Origin: DAOMFB01 sp963801475
GTDB taxonomy: Bacteria > Acidobacteriota > Thermoanaerobaculia > UBA5066
NCBI GenBank assembly: GCA_963801475.1
Contig: CAWDEX010000001.1
Coordinates: forward strand, 1,860,001-1,924,000
DNA length: 64,000 bases
Direction: 5' to 3'
Shown: piece after piece, positions 1 to 8,796 of the stretch
How the letters are laid out: the number at the start of each line of letters is the position of its first letter
Numbering within the stretch: position 1 is the stretch's first letter
Program-made: the position numbers and the translations under genes
Notes under the pieces: model-generated
Told to the model about the DNA's origin: nothing
Seen by the model: only the letters and a program-made list of their open reading frames with translations
Databases searched by the model: none

Positions 1-3000
1 GTATTGGAAGTTTCCCAGCCGGTCCTCGAGGTTGTACGCCGACTCGGAGATTCCCCACGGAACGCCGCGCCGCCGACCGTAACGAATCTGCTGCTTCACG
101 GCCATCTGGCAGGACCGGTCGAGGAGCGTGCCGGGATAGCTCCGCATGAGGAGGAGCGGCATCAGGTACTCGAAGATCGACGCGCTCCACGAGACGAGCG
201 TGGGAACCCCGTCCACGCTCACGACGAGGCGCCCGAGCCGGAACCAATGGCTTTGCGGCACGTCGCCCTTGGCGATCGAGAAGAAGCTCGCGAGACGCGC
301 CTCGGAAGCGAGAAGATCGTAGTAGGCCACGTCCGGTCGGCCGGGTCCGGCGACGTCGGCGAGCCGATATCCGATCGAGAACAGCTGGCGCTCGCGATCG
401 TAGAGAAAGCCGAAGTTCATCCCGTCCGCGAACGCCGCCGCCCGGCGGGCGAGGTCCGAAAGCCGATCCGCCTCTGCGGGCTCGGAAACCGCCAGTTGCC
501 GGCAGCCCTCCGCCAGCGCGAGCAGCGCTCCGGCGAGGTTCCCGCTGTCGACCGTGGATACGTAGCGCGGCAGGAGCGGTGACAGGTTGCGCGTGTCGTA
601 CCAGTTCAGGAGGTGTCCTTCGTGTCGCTCGAGTCCCTCCACCGTCGTCAGGGTGACGTCCAGCCTGTCGATCGTCTCTTTCAGGGGAAGCAGCTTCAGG
701 TCGTACGCCGCGAGCGTCGAGAGAAGGCCCATTGCGATGTTCGTGGGCGAGGTCCGGTGGGCGACGGCCGCGTTCGCTTCCTGGTAGTTGTCGGGAGGCA
801 GCCCGTGGTCCTCGGCGCCGGCCAGCGTTTCGAAGTACTGCCAGGTCCTCCGGGCGATCTCCATGAGAAAGGCCCGATTCTCCGGCGTCAAGTCCCGGCT
901 TCTCGGGCGGGTCGACTGACTGAGCCAGTACGCCAGGACCGGCGCCGCCGCCCAGAGAACGGCGAACGGCACCGCGAGAGGCAGCGCCCCGGGCCGCGCC
1001 GAAGCGACGAGCGCGATCAGGCCGAGCGCCACGATGGGGCTCGCGCTCATCTCCCAGAGGAACGAGCGGATCCCTTCGCGGAGCAGCCCCGCGGTCCGCG
1101 CCGCCTGGGCGGCCGCCGTCTCCCAGTCGAGGAGCCGCCGTCGCGTGATGACGAGGCGGACGAGCGTGAGGCCGATCGCGTGCAGCATCTCCCAGGCGTG
1201 AAACGGCAGGAACGCGAGGGTCAGGAAGGCCTGGGCGCACGCGGCACTCAGCTGCTCCACGAATCCGCGCACGTACATTCGCGCCGGCGTCCTCCGGCGC
1301 GCGCCCTCGAGAAGCGAGGCCAGTGCCGTGGCCAGCGGAAACAGCACGACCACGAGACCCCCGAGCGTCCAGGCCAGCGGGTTCCCCGGCAGGACGCTCC
1401 AGGCCGCCCCGAACAGTGCGAGGAGCGATGGCGCCACGAGACTGCGCCGGAGGTTGTCGAGGATCTTCCACTGGCTGATCAGCGGCAGGCGATTCCTCGC
1501 GAAACCCGTTCTCGTCGGAACGATGGGAAGCAGCCACGCCAGGATCTGCCAGTCGCCCCTCACCCAGCGGTGCTGACGCCGGGCGTGCGCGAGGACGTTG
1601 GCCGGGTACTCGTCCACGACCTCCACGTCCGACACGAGCGCGGTTCGCGCGTAAAGGCCTTCGAAGAGGTCGTGGGAGAGAAGGGCGTTCTCGGGGACGC
1701 GTCCGCCCACGGTCGCCTCGAAGGCGTCCACGTCGTAGAGCCCTTTTCCCGTGAAGACCCCTTCGCCGAAGAGGTCCTGGTAAGTGTCCGAGACGGCCGT
1801 CGTATACGGGTCGACGCCGGTGTGTCCGGCGTAGACGCGCGAAAAGAGCGAGCCCGCGGCGCTGGCGAGCGTCACGCTGACTCGCGGCTGGAGGATGCCG
1901 TAACCCTCGGTCACGCGGCCGAGAACGGGATCGACGGATGGTCTGTTGAGCGGGTGGGAGAGGATCCCGATCAACGTTCGCGCGGCGTTGCGTGGCAGCC
2001 GCGAGTCGGTGTCCAGCGTGAGGACGTGGCGGAACGACGGGAGAATCGACAGATCCCCCACCTGCACGGTGAAGCTCGTGTCGGTCGCGCCGCGCAGGAG
2101 CCGGTTGAGCTCTTCGAGCTTCCCCCTCTTCCGCTCCCAGCCCATGAAGACGCCTTCCTTCTCGTTCCACTGTCGATCCCGGTGGAAGAGGTAGAAGCGG
2201 TCGTTCCCCTCGGGCGCGTGGCGGCGGTTGAGCGCCTCGATTCCGAGCTGCGCCGCGGCCAGGATCGCGTCATCGCCCGCGACGTCTGCCGTCTTTGCGT
2301 CCTTGAAGTCGCTCAGAATCCCGAAGTAGATCTGCGAATCGAGGTTGCCGAGGGCCTGCACCTCCAGGTGCTCGAGGAGGTGCTCGACGCCTCCCACGCT
2401 GCCGAGGAGCGTGGGGATGACCACCAGGGTCCGGGCGCCCTCGGGGACCCCGTTCTCGAGATCGAGGCGCGGAAGCCGGTGCGGCGGGACCAGGGCGGCG
2501 ACGAGCCGTTGGATGACGAGCGTGGCGAGCTCGCTCGAAGGAATGAGCGCGAGGAGAGCCGCTGGAACGGCCAGGCCCGGAGCGCCAGAAGAGAGCGCGT
2601 ACGCGTACGCGGCGAAGACCCCGAAGCCCGTCAGAATGCCGATGCCGCCGAGGTACGCCGCGGTGGCATGGGCCATGGCGAAGCGGTGGAGCCTCTCGCC
2701 GGCCTTCGGGCGATGGGCGACATCGATCTCCAGTCCCGCGCGCCCAGGTCCGATCAGGTGATAGCCGACGTGCGCGGCCCGGTCCCCGGCCCCCTTCAGC
2801 TCCGCGGCCTGCCGGGCGCTCTCGATGGCCTTGAGCGCGACACGTACCTGCGCCTCGCCGTTCGGCTCCGCAATCTCCTCCACGACGTGCCGGTAACGGT
2901 CACGGCTCTGAAAGTCCATCCGGGGGTACACCGCCGCCGGGTCGCGCCTCAGGATCTGCTCGACCTGGCTGACACGCTCGACGTAGCGGCTCCAGTCGAG

Positions 3001-3849
3001 CGTCGAGGCGAGGCGCAGGCTCGTGATCGTGTTGCCCGTCGAGACCTGATCCATGGCCTGCCGCTGGTGCTCGGAGCGAACCACACCCTCGGGCGTCGTC
3101 CCGGCGGCGGCCAGCGCCTTCTCCACCCGCAGCGGGAGCGAGGAGACGCGCGGGTCGTACTCGCGCATCCGCTCGCGGATCCGCGCGACGAACGCGCTGT
3201 GGAGAGGCGTCGGAAGCGGCGGATCCGTATGCCCGCCCTCCAGGGCGGCGACGGCCCTGTCCGCGTCGCGCCGCGCGGCGCGGCCCTCCAGGATTCCATC
3301 CGCGAGAATCCGGAGGTTCCCGAGCAGGGCGAGCTTGAGCATGCTGGGCCAGGCCCAGAGCTCGCCGATGGTCAGCGGGGCCACGGCCTGGTAGGCGAGA
3401 ACGAAGCGGGTCAGCCTCTCCTGGTCGAGTCTCCCGTCGCCGTGCCGGATAAGCGCCAGCGCCATCGCGTAGAGACGCGCTTTTCCGGAGTGTTCGCGGG
3501 CCGCGAGCTTCGGCAGCTTCTGGTAGTACCGGATCGGCAGGTCGCGGCGTACCGCCTGCGCCTCCGATTCCACGAGGTGGAAGTTGTCGAGAAGCCACTC
3601 GGCTGCCGGGTCGACGACGTCTCCGCGGTGAACGTCGTCGGCGAGCGTCTTGTACGCGCCCCGCAAGACGACGAGGTTGTCCTGCAGCCGCGCCCGTACG
3701 TCGTGCCCGCCGGCTCGCGTATCACGCGCCAGCGTGAAGACGGCAGCCAGTGTCTTCGCCCGCTCTTCGAGACTCTCGAGGCTCAGCGGCTCGCCGCGCA
3801 GCGGCACGGCTTCTTCTGGGCGCCGACGTCGGAAGAGAGACGATCTCAT
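1..3849 (-). CDS. ndvB: Cyclic beta-1,2-glucan synthase, N-terminal 1283 residues (gene continues past the window start)
   Basis: The minus strand is open from an ATG at 3849 to base 1, so the 3' end is missing. Residues 1-380 are soluble, then membrane segments lie near 390-440. A glycosyltransferase family 84 domain follows, with LTLDTDSR near residue 612 (DxD, UDP-glucose/metal site) and RQHRWVRGDWQ near 759 (QxxRW signature of processive synthases). More membrane segments lie at about 775-840, 860-910 and 935-975. The rest looks like the glucoamylase-like domain of this family (TSPTNIAMGL, DHGLPPDNYQE). Known members (NdvB/ChvB, about 2800 residues) add a C-terminal GH94 phosphorylase domain that sets ring size; it should lie beyond the window. 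Inferred role: inner-membrane synthesis of periplasmic cyclic glucans. The start has only a weak ribosome binding site. Confidence 0.88.
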   Translation of the reverse strand, partial: MRSSLFRRRRPEEAVPLRGEPLSLESLEERAKTLAAVFTLARDTRAGGHDVRARLQDNLVVLRGAYKTLADDVHRGDVVDPAAEWLLDNFHLVESEAQAVRRDLPIRYYQKLPKLAAREHSGKARLYAMALALIRHGDGRLDQERLTRFVLAYQAVAPLTIGELWAWPSMLKLALLGNLRILADGILEGRAARRDADRAVAALEGGHTDPPLPTPLHSAFVARIRERMREYDPRVSSLPLRVEKALAAAGTTPEGVVRSEHQRQAMDQVSTGNTITSLRLASTLDWSRYVERVSQVEQILRRDPAAVYPRMDFQSRDRYRHVVEEIAEPNGEAQVRVALKAIESARQAAELKGAGDRAAHVGYHLIGPGRAGLEIDVAHRPKAGERLHRFAMAHATAAYLGGIGILTGFGVFAAYAYALSSGAPGLAVPAALLALIPSSELATLVIQRLVAALVPPHRLPRLDLENGVPEGARTLVVIPTLLGSVGGVEHLLEHLEVQALGNLDSQIYFGILSDFKDAKTADVAGDDAILAAAQLGIEALNRRHAPEGNDRFYLFHRDRQWNEKEGVFMGWERKRGKLEELNRLLRGATDTSFTVQVGDLSILPSFRHVLTLDTDSRLPRNAARTLIGILSHPLNRPSVDPVLGRVTEGYGILQPRVSVTLASAAGSLFSRVYAGHTGVDPYTTAVSDTYQDLFGEGVFTGKGLYDVDAFEATVGGRVPENALLSHDLFEGLYARTALVSDVEVVDEYPANVLAHARRQHRWVRGDWQILAWLLPIVPTRTGFARNRLPLISQWKILDNLRRSLVAPSLLALFGAAWSVLPGNPLAWTLGGLVVVLFPLATALASLLEGARRRTPARMYVRGFVEQLSAACAQAFLTLAFLPFHAWEMLHAIGLTLVRLVITRRRLLDWETAAAQAARTAGLLREGIRSFLWEMSASPIVALGLIALVASARPGALPLAVPFAVLWAAAPVLAYWLSQSTRPRSRDLTPENRAFLMEIARRTWQYFETLAGAEDHGLPPDNYQEANAAVAHRTSPTNIAMGLLSTLAAYDLKLLPLKETIDRLDVTLTTVEGLERHEGHLLNWYDTRNLSPLLPRYVSTVDSGNLAGALLALAEGCRQLAVSEPAEADRLSDLARRAAAFADGMNFGFLYDRERQLFSIGYRLADVAGPGRPDVAYYDLLASEARLASFFSIAKGDVPQSHWFRLGRLVVSVDGVPTLVSWSASIFEYLMPLLLMRSYPGTLLDRSCQMAVKQQIRYGRRRGVPWGISESAYNLEDRLGNFQY

Positions 3850-4257
3850 GGGTATTTCCGCGGTCAGCAGTCTCTTACGGCAGTCCGCGGCGAGGTCAGC
3901 ATAGACCCCGGCCTATGAAGATCCGGTTGTCGGTCCTCCGGTCGAACGGCCAGATGCCGTTAACCCATTCGGATTCAGTTACCGGGATGGCGGGCCTCGA
4001 CCCCGCCCACTCGACTCGCCTCACCCGTCGCCCTTCGAACTTCACGTCTCTGCGAGGTCGCCCAGGAACCGGCACTCTGGGGAATGATCTCGCGCTGTCA
4101 CCCCTTCCTGGGCGCCGGCCTCTCCGCGGGTCGCCTTACGGGTCTTGATCGAAAGAAGCTAAACGGAGAGGGGCCCATAATTGAAAGTTGAGACCTGACC
4201 CCCTGCTCGCCTGTGACCCCCTGCTCGCCTTGCTCGCGTTTGACCCCGCGCACCTGT
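3850..4257. other. Intergenic region with no convincing gene
   Basis: About 400 bases between two minus-strand genes. The open frames crossing it are unlike known proteins and continue as shadows of the glucan synthase. Its distal part holds the dispersed repeat at 4171-4203, followed by short imperfect repeats of a gacccc/ctgctcgcc unit. I see no tRNA or clear terminator. Confidence 0.6.
4171..4203 (-). repeat. Dispersed GGGTCAGGTC-type repeat, copy 1
   Basis: Read on the minus strand this begins GGGGTCAGGTCTCAAC and ends TCAATTATGGGCCCC. It matches the plus-strand copy at 47394-47422 almost base for base and a shorter version at 7467-7488. Such intergenic repeats resemble REP-like elements mobilised by Y1/RAYT transposases, but no transposase is present here. 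Confidence 0.6.
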
Positions 4258-5640
4258 TCAGAGCTTCTTGCCGCGCAGCTCGCCGGTCAGCGTCTCGAGG
4301 AACTTGACGACGTCCCGAGCCTCCTTGTCGCCGAGCGGTGCCCCGACCTGGTAGACGGCCATGGTGTCGACCGCCTCGCGAAGCGTCTTCTTGGAGCCGT
4401 CGTGGAAGTACGGAGACGTGAGCGCAATGTTGCGCAACGTGGGTACCTTGAGGTAGTTCCTCTCCGTCTCGTTCTTCGTCACGTTGTACCGGCCGTCGTC
4501 GGCGGCCGTTCGCTTGCCGCGCGCTGCGAAGTAGTCGGCCCGACGCCCCATCTTCTCGAACGACCTTCCTCCGAGAAGCTCGCCGACGTGGCAGCTCGCA
4601 CAGCCCTGGTCGACGAAGAGCTTGTAGCCGTTCTTCTCGTCGGCATCCAGCGCCGCCTGGTCACCCTTCAGGTACCTGTCGAACCTGGAGTCGGGGGTCA
4701 CGAGCGTCCGCTCGAATTCTGCTATCGCTTCGGTGAGGTTCCTCTTGTTGAAGCCGTCCGGGTAGACGGCCTTGAACTCCGTCGCAAAGGCCTTGTCCTT
4801 CTCGAGCTTCGCCGTGATCATCGGCCAGCTGGCGCCCATCTCGACCGGGTTGTTCGGGGGGCCGTCCGCCTGCTCCTCGAGAGTCGCCGCGCGGCCGTCC
4901 CAGAACTGCTTGAACTGCAATGCCGCGTTCAGCGTCGTCGGCGCGTTGATCCCGCCCTTCTGGCCACGGATACCGTCAGAGACCGGCGCTTGATCGGTCC
5001 CCCCCCTCGACAGATCGTGGCAAGACGCGCACGAGATCGTGTCGTCACCTGAGAGCCGCTTGTCGTGGTAGAGCTTCTCGCCAAGGGCCGCCTTCGCCAG
5101 GTCGTGGGGAAGCATCGCCGGCAACGGGCGAAGGAGGGCGCTCCTCAACCCCTCGGGCACACCCGGGGCGGCCTGCTCGGCCCGGGTCTTCTTCACCCAG
5201 TCGAGAATAGCCCCCTTGTTCCCGGCTCCGAGCCGGGCGTTCCAGTGCATGGCCACGTAAGCGGAGGGCGGCATCTCGCCCGCCACGACCTCGCGTTCGA
5301 TTTTTGCGAGCACGGGCTCGGGTACGAGCGGACCCGCGGCGGGATCGAAGCCCCGGGAAATGTCGAAATCCCTCAGCCCATCCCTCATGTCCCGGGCGAC
5401 GACCCTCGAGGCCACCGGCAGAGCCGCGTAGAAGGGCGGCTTCACACCGGGCACGTGGCAGCTCGCACAACTCTTCTCGAGGACCCGGGTGGCCTTCGAC
5501 GTCTCGACGCCCTTCAGCGCACCTGCCGTGAGCACCGTTCCCGAGGGCGTTCCGACCAGGATATTCATGACCGGAAGCGCGAGAACCAGGACGGCGAGGG
5601 TTCCGAGGCCCAGAGCGGCTTTTCTGGAGCCAGGTTTCAT
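4258..5640 (-). CDS. Triheme cytochrome c peroxidase (CcpA/MauG family)
   Basis: A 460-residue protein with an N-terminal membrane anchor or uncleaved signal (residues 9-30) and three CASCH heme c motifs at about C58, C204 and C347. Two hemes belong to the classic diheme peroxidase fold: the region around GGINAPTTLNAA, FWDGRAATLEEQ and NNPVEMG is typical of family members that reduce H2O2 with electrons from small cytochromes. The N-terminal CASCHVPG adds a third heme, as in quinol-oxidising peroxidases. Expected to act in the periplasm. I chose the ATG at 5640 because AAGGAG lies about 6 bases upstream; a GTG six bases earlier is possible. No partner gene is adjacent. Confidence 0.9.
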   Translation of the reverse strand: MKPGSRKAALGLGTLAVLVLALPVMNILVGTPSGTVLTAGALKGVETSKATRVLEKSCASCHVPGVKPPFYAALPVASRVVARDMRDGLRDFDISRGFDPAAGPLVPEPVLAKIEREVVAGEMPPSAYVAMHWNARLGAGNKGAILDWVKKTRAEQAAPGVPEGLRSALLRPLPAMLPHDLAKAALGEKLYHDKRLSGDDTISCASCHDLSRGGTDQAPVSDGIRGQKGGINAPTTLNAALQFKQFWDGRAATLEEQADGPPNNPVEMGASWPMITAKLEKDKAFATEFKAVYPDGFNKRNLTEAIAEFERTLVTPDSRFDRYLKGDQAALDADEKNGYKLFVDQGCASCHVGELLGGRSFEKMGRRADYFAARGKRTAADDGRYNVTKNETERNYLKVPTLRNIALTSPYFHDGSKKTLREAVDTMAVYQVGAPLGDKEARDVVKFLETLTGELRGKKL

Positions 5641-5812
5641 GACCACTCCTTCTGACCCCGGCTCCCAACCCTCGTCTCCGGGGTCGAAGAGATCCTACGA
5701 CGATCCCGCGAACGAGGGATAGTACGGACGGTATCTTCGATTCTGGTCCGCTGATCCGGATTTCGAAGGTCCTCGCCGGACCCTTCGAAACGCCTCCGAG
5801 GCGATCCGGCGA

Positions 5813-5893
5813 CTACCCGCGTCTGCTGTTCCAGTAGTAACCGCCGCCACCGAACAGAAGGAGCAGAACGACGACTAAAAGGAGGAGGTTCAT
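5813..5893 (-). CDS. 26-residue hydrophobic membrane peptide (DUF3309-like)
   Basis: A very short frame encoding one leucine/valine-rich membrane segment, then GGGGYYWNSRRG. It resembles the tiny DUF3309-type membrane proteins common in proteobacteria and acidobacteria, whose function is unknown. The ATG at 5893 is preceded by GAAAGGAAAACACC, a good ribosome binding site nearly identical to that of the divergent small gene at 6288, which argues that both are real. A longer in-frame start at 6025 would add a non-conserved leader and is less likely. Confidence 0.5.
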   Translation of the reverse strand: MNLLLLVVVLLLLFGGGGYYWNSRRG

Positions 5894-6156
5894 GGTGTTT
5901 TCCTTTCTTTCCCGGGCCGTACGCCGCACGGAGCGTGCCAGCGGGGCCACCGCACTGAACAGAAGGAGAATGCTCGCCCGCGCGAAGTAGAACCAACGCC
6001 GACATTCGGAGCCAGGCCCCGGCAAGCACCTGTTTCAAGGAGCGTTGAAGAATCTTCACCCGGCGGGCGCGACGACGCTCCTCCCTTGGGGAAACGCGCT
6101 GCCGACAGTCTCGGACGGTGGCAGGGCAATTGCGGTGATGCCAGCCGGAGGCTTAG

Positions 6157-6309
6157 ATGGTGAACAAGAACCCGTTCCCGGTTGTCTCGGCGGCCCTCTC
6201 CCTGGCGTGGCTCCTCTGGGCCTCACCAGCGAACGCCGCGCCCAGGTCCGGCCCCGAAAGGGCAAGGGACGGCAGAAAGGAAACACCATGCTCTGGACAC
6301 TCTTCGTAA
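6157..6309 (+). CDS. Possible 50-residue secreted peptide or remnant with signal sequence
   Basis: The ATG at 6157 follows GGAGG by six bases. It encodes a charged start (MVNKNPFP), a hydrophobic core (ALSLAWLLWA) and a signal-peptidase-like SPANAA, then about 20 polar residues before a stop. Its end overlaps the start of the next gene by 22 bases in another frame. It may be the surviving 5' end of a decayed secreted-protein gene or a leader peptide. No similarity recognised. Confidence 0.3.
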   Translation: MVNKNPFPVVSAALSLAWLLWASPANAAPRSGPERARDGRKETPCSGHSS

Positions 6310-6437
6310 TCCTCCTCGTCCTCTGGGCTCTTGGGATGATCACCTCGGTCTCGATGGGCGGCCTCATCCACGTCCTGCTCGTCATCGCCGTCGTGGTCCT
6401 GCTGGTCCAGCTCATTCAGGGACGAAGGGTCATCTGA
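6288..6437 (+). CDS. Small two-helix membrane protein, lmo0937 family
   Basis: 49 residues forming two hydrophobic helices around MGGLIHVLLVI, with a basic tail IQGRRVI. Length, the MLWTLFVILLVLW start and the GGLIHxLLVIA core match the lmo0937 family of small membrane proteins, whose function is not known and which are often linked to stress responses. The ATG at 6288 has GAAAGGAAACACC in front. It stands about 400 bases from the divergent 26-residue membrane peptide gene with the same leader. Confidence 0.75.
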   Translation: MLWTLFVILLVLWALGMITSVSMGGLIHVLLVIAVVVLLVQLIQGRRVI

Positions 6438-6680
6438 CGGCCAACACATAAGTCTCGGTTGCGGGTTCGAATCCGGCCGCTCGGCCTCGTAAGAGCCCAT
6501 CGTCCCGACCAGGCCCTGAGGAAGGGATTGTCGGGGAGGCGGGATTCGAACCCGCGACCCCTTCAATTGACTTCAAGCGCCTCCGCTGCGGGCCCGAGAA
6601 GGACGAGGAAACGTCGGCGCGGTGTCCGAAGCGCTGATAGGTATCCTCCAACGGCAAGCCCGCCTCGGGCCGGAGGTGCC
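6438..6680. other. Gap with tRNA-like fragments
   Basis: Holds an isolated T-arm-like sequence at about 6461-6475 (plus sense) and a 36-base piece at 6528-6563 matching the 3' end of tRNA-Pro in minus sense with three mismatches. Neither can fold into a complete tRNA. Confidence 0.55.
6528..6563 (-). repeat. Partial tRNA-Pro 3'-end copy
   Basis: 33 of 36 bases match bases 18021-18056 of the intact tRNA-Pro. The similarity stops at the anticodon arm, leaving a fragment that cannot be a functional tRNA. Confidence 0.5.
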
Positions 6681-7400
6681 ATGGAGAAGGTCAGCGTGAG
6701 CAAGGGCCTCCTCATCGGGGCCGTGGCCGTCGCCGGCGTGTCGCTCCTCGCGCTGGCATTCGTCCTGGGACGCGCCTCCGAATCGGGGAGACCCTCCGGG
6801 CAGCCGTCGGGCCACGAGCTTCCGTCTGGTCTGGTCGCTTCGCCTGTCACCGGCCTGCAACCCCTTCCCCGGCAATCCCAGACCTTTTCGCCGCGAACCC
6901 CGACCAGCGTGTCGATCACGGAACTCTCCGATCCGTTTCCGGCAACAGGGCCGGCCCCCGCCCCCGCAGCCGGTGAACGGGGCGGCGCCGCTTCCGACCC
7001 GGACCGGGCCGCCGTCGCGGCGTACTTCGACGCGCTCGACCACGTCCAGCCGGGAAAGATGAGCGGCGATGCGGAGGGCACCGCCCGGGAGATGGCGGCG
7101 GCCCTCGCGAAGGGCGACACCTCGGATCTCGACCGGATGATCCGGGAGACGGAGGCGGCGAGAGAGAGCCTCGTCGCCCTCACGCCGCCCGCCTCGTGCA
7201 TCGCCCACTACCGGGAGAGCCTCGGGAGTCTCGATGACGCGCTCGGGATGCTCCGCTCCCTGAAGTCGGCGATGGAATCGCCCGATCCCGCCGGCCAGCT
7301 CACCACCGTCGCCTCCCGGGCCTCGGCCCTCCGCTCCCGTTCCGAGGCCCTCCAGAAGGAAGAGCTGGCCCTTCGCCTGCGCTACGGCCTGACGCGCTGA
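6681..7400 (+). CDS. Hypothetical membrane-anchored or secreted protein
   Basis: 239 residues. A hydrophobic segment (about residues 9-28, LLIGAVAVAGVSLLALAFVL) acts as membrane anchor or signal. Next comes a Pro/Ser/Gly-rich linker to about 105, then a helical domain to the end (DRAAVAAYFDALDHV; regularly spaced Ala, Leu and charged residues) with one cysteine (PPASCIAHY). I do not recognise a family. The ATG at 6681 is chosen because GGAGGT lies seven bases upstream; the longer frame to 6459 runs through tRNA-like relics. It shares orientation with the next secreted protein but is more than 100 bases away, so it is probably a separate unit. Confidence 0.65.
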   Translation: MEKVSVSKGLLIGAVAVAGVSLLALAFVLGRASESGRPSGQPSGHELPSGLVASPVTGLQPLPRQSQTFSPRTPTSVSITELSDPFPATGPAPAPAAGERGGAASDPDRAAVAAYFDALDHVQPGKMSGDAEGTAREMAAALAKGDTSDLDRMIRETEAARESLVALTPPASCIAHYRESLGSLDDALGMLRSLKSAMESPDPAGQLTTVASRASALRSRSEALQKEELALRLRYGLTR

Positions 7401-7466
7401 CTCTCGGCCCCGGGGTCGGCGCCTCCAAGGCCCGCCCTCTCATGCCTCACGCCCGGTTTCACGGGT

Positions 7467-7488
7467 CCGGGTCAGGTCATAATTCAAG
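7467..7488 (+). repeat. Dispersed GGGTCAGGTC-type repeat, short copy
   Basis: GGGTCAGGTCATAATTCAAG matches the first half of the copies at 4171-4203 and 47394-47422, then diverges. It lies just upstream of the ribosome binding site of the gene at 7512. Confidence 0.4.
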
Positions 7489-7511
7489 CCCACCGAGAAA
7501 GGAGCTGGATC

Positions 7512-8084
7512 GTGAAGAAGGGGATCTTTATGTCTGCTCTATTCGTCGGCGTGCTGAGCGTCGCGACCTCCATCGTTTTCGCAGCCGCGGCCGCGGCGGG
7601 CCCGGCGGCCAAGGGGTACTCGGGAACGATCTCGCTGCAACGGACCTGCAGCGACGCCGACAACAAGATGAACGAATCGGTCCAGTTCACGGGAGTCGTG
7701 CTGACGGCCGGCCCCACCGCGCAAGGGACGACCTCCTGGATGAACACGGGCCCCCTTTCGGTCACGGTGGCCGTGAGCAATGTGAACACGGAGAACCCCA
7801 CGATCCTCATCCCCTCGAAGAGCTTCAACGACGACAAGGTCGGGATCAGCCTCTTCCGGGAAGGGGACAGGAAGACGTACTCGCTCATCGTCGGCCCGAT
7901 CGAGAAGGTCCCTGCCACCATCAAGACCGGCGGCGAGACGATCAGCGATTTCTGGGACATCCAGGGCCAGACCGCCGGAGACGTTGCCCTCCCCGCGGAT
8001 TCGTCGCACCTCAAGGGGACGAAGACGATGACCGAGACCAACGGGGCCAAGGTCGTCCTGACCTGGGACCTGCAGCTCAAATAG
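7512..8084 (+). CDS. Hypothetical secreted protein
   Basis: 190 residues starting at a GTG with GAAAGGAG nine bases upstream. Residues 1-25 form a clear signal peptide ending in an alanine run. The mature part is Thr/Val/Gly-rich with alternating hydrophobic residues, suggesting a beta-sandwich (YSGTISLQR, VSNVNTENPTILIPS, KTYSLIVGPI). I do not recognise a domain. Likely periplasmic or outer-surface. It is flanked by the dispersed repeat upstream and the convergent rubrerythrin gene downstream. Confidence 0.65.
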   Translation: MKKGIFMSALFVGVLSVATSIVFAAAAAAGPAAKGYSGTISLQRTCSDADNKMNESVQFTGVVLTAGPTAQGTTSWMNTGPLSVTVAVSNVNTENPTILIPSKSFNDDKVGISLFREGDRKTYSLIVGPIEKVPATIKTGGETISDFWDIQGQTAGDVALPADSSHLKGTKTMTETNGAKVVLTWDLQLK

Positions 8085-8172
8085 GTACGACGTCCGCCGG
8101 CTGCGCGGCGGCGACTTTCCGATCGGTCATCGGCCCGCGGCTCCGGACGAATTGCGGCGTGACCGCGTCGCC

Positions 8173-8715
8173 TCAGGCCGCCATCTCGACGAGAGCCTTG
8201 AAGTAGCCCTGCGGGTGGGCGCAGACGGGGCACGCCTTCGGCGCCTCCAGCCCCTTTTCGACGTGCCCGCAGTTCGTGCAGTACCAGTAGACCTCCTGGC
8301 CGCGCTTGAAGACCGTGCCGGCCTTCAGCTCTTCCAGCGCTTTCCGGTAGCGCATCTCGTGGCCCTTCTCGATCTCGGCCAGCTGAGTGAAGAACTTCGC
8401 GATGGCCCCGAACCCTTCCGCCTCGGCGTCCTTGGCGAAGCGGATGTACATGTCGGTCCACTCCATGTTCTCGCCGGCGATGCACTGCTCGAGGTTCTTC
8501 TCCGTGGTCGCGAGCATGTCGAGGAACTTCGCCATCCGGTTGGCGTGCTCCTTCTCCTCGTTCGCGGTCTGCTCGAAGACGTTGCCGATCTCGATGAACC
8601 CGGCCTTCCGCGCTTCGCCCGCGAAGAACGTGTACTTGTTTCGGGCCATCGACTCGCCGGCGAAAGCCTCTTTCAGGTTCTTCTCCGTCTTCGTCCCCTT
8701 CAGGTTCAGGGCCAT
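8173..8715 (-). CDS. rbr: Rubrerythrin
   Basis: 180 residues, normal for the family. The N-terminal ferritin-like four-helix domain carries the diiron ligands (E20-type AFAGES, EEKEH near residue 54, then EIEKGHE near 115). The C-terminal rubredoxin domain has two CxxC knuckles, YCTNCGH and ACPVCAHPQG, for a mononuclear iron. Rubrerythrins reduce hydrogen peroxide to water in the cytoplasm using electrons from rubredoxin or NAD(P)H reductases, protecting anaerobic and microaerobic bacteria. Start: ATG at 8715 with GAGGATGAG just before it. Standalone gene, convergent with the secreted hypothetical protein gene. Confidence 0.96.
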   Translation of the reverse strand: MALNLKGTKTEKNLKEAFAGESMARNKYTFFAGEARKAGFIEIGNVFEQTANEEKEHANRMAKFLDMLATTEKNLEQCIAGENMEWTDMYIRFAKDAEAEGFGAIAKFFTQLAEIEKGHEMRYRKALEELKAGTVFKRGQEVYWYCTNCGHVEKGLEAPKACPVCAHPQGYFKALVEMAA

Positions 8716-8796
8716 CTCATCCTCCTCACGGGCCGCGCGCTCTCCGGACGCATGGACGATTCGTCGCCGGCCCGTCCGAAGACTACTCCGGGGCCG

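Noticed and set aside
613..3918. Plus-strand open frame of 1101 codons
   Set aside because: Highly charged, Arg/Glu/His-rich translation with no known domain; it is the antisense of the glucan synthase, whose minus frame carries clear family motifs.
6461..6563. Additional tRNA gene
   Set aside because: Only T-arm/acceptor pieces are present; no matching acceptor 5' strand, D arm or complete anticodon arm.
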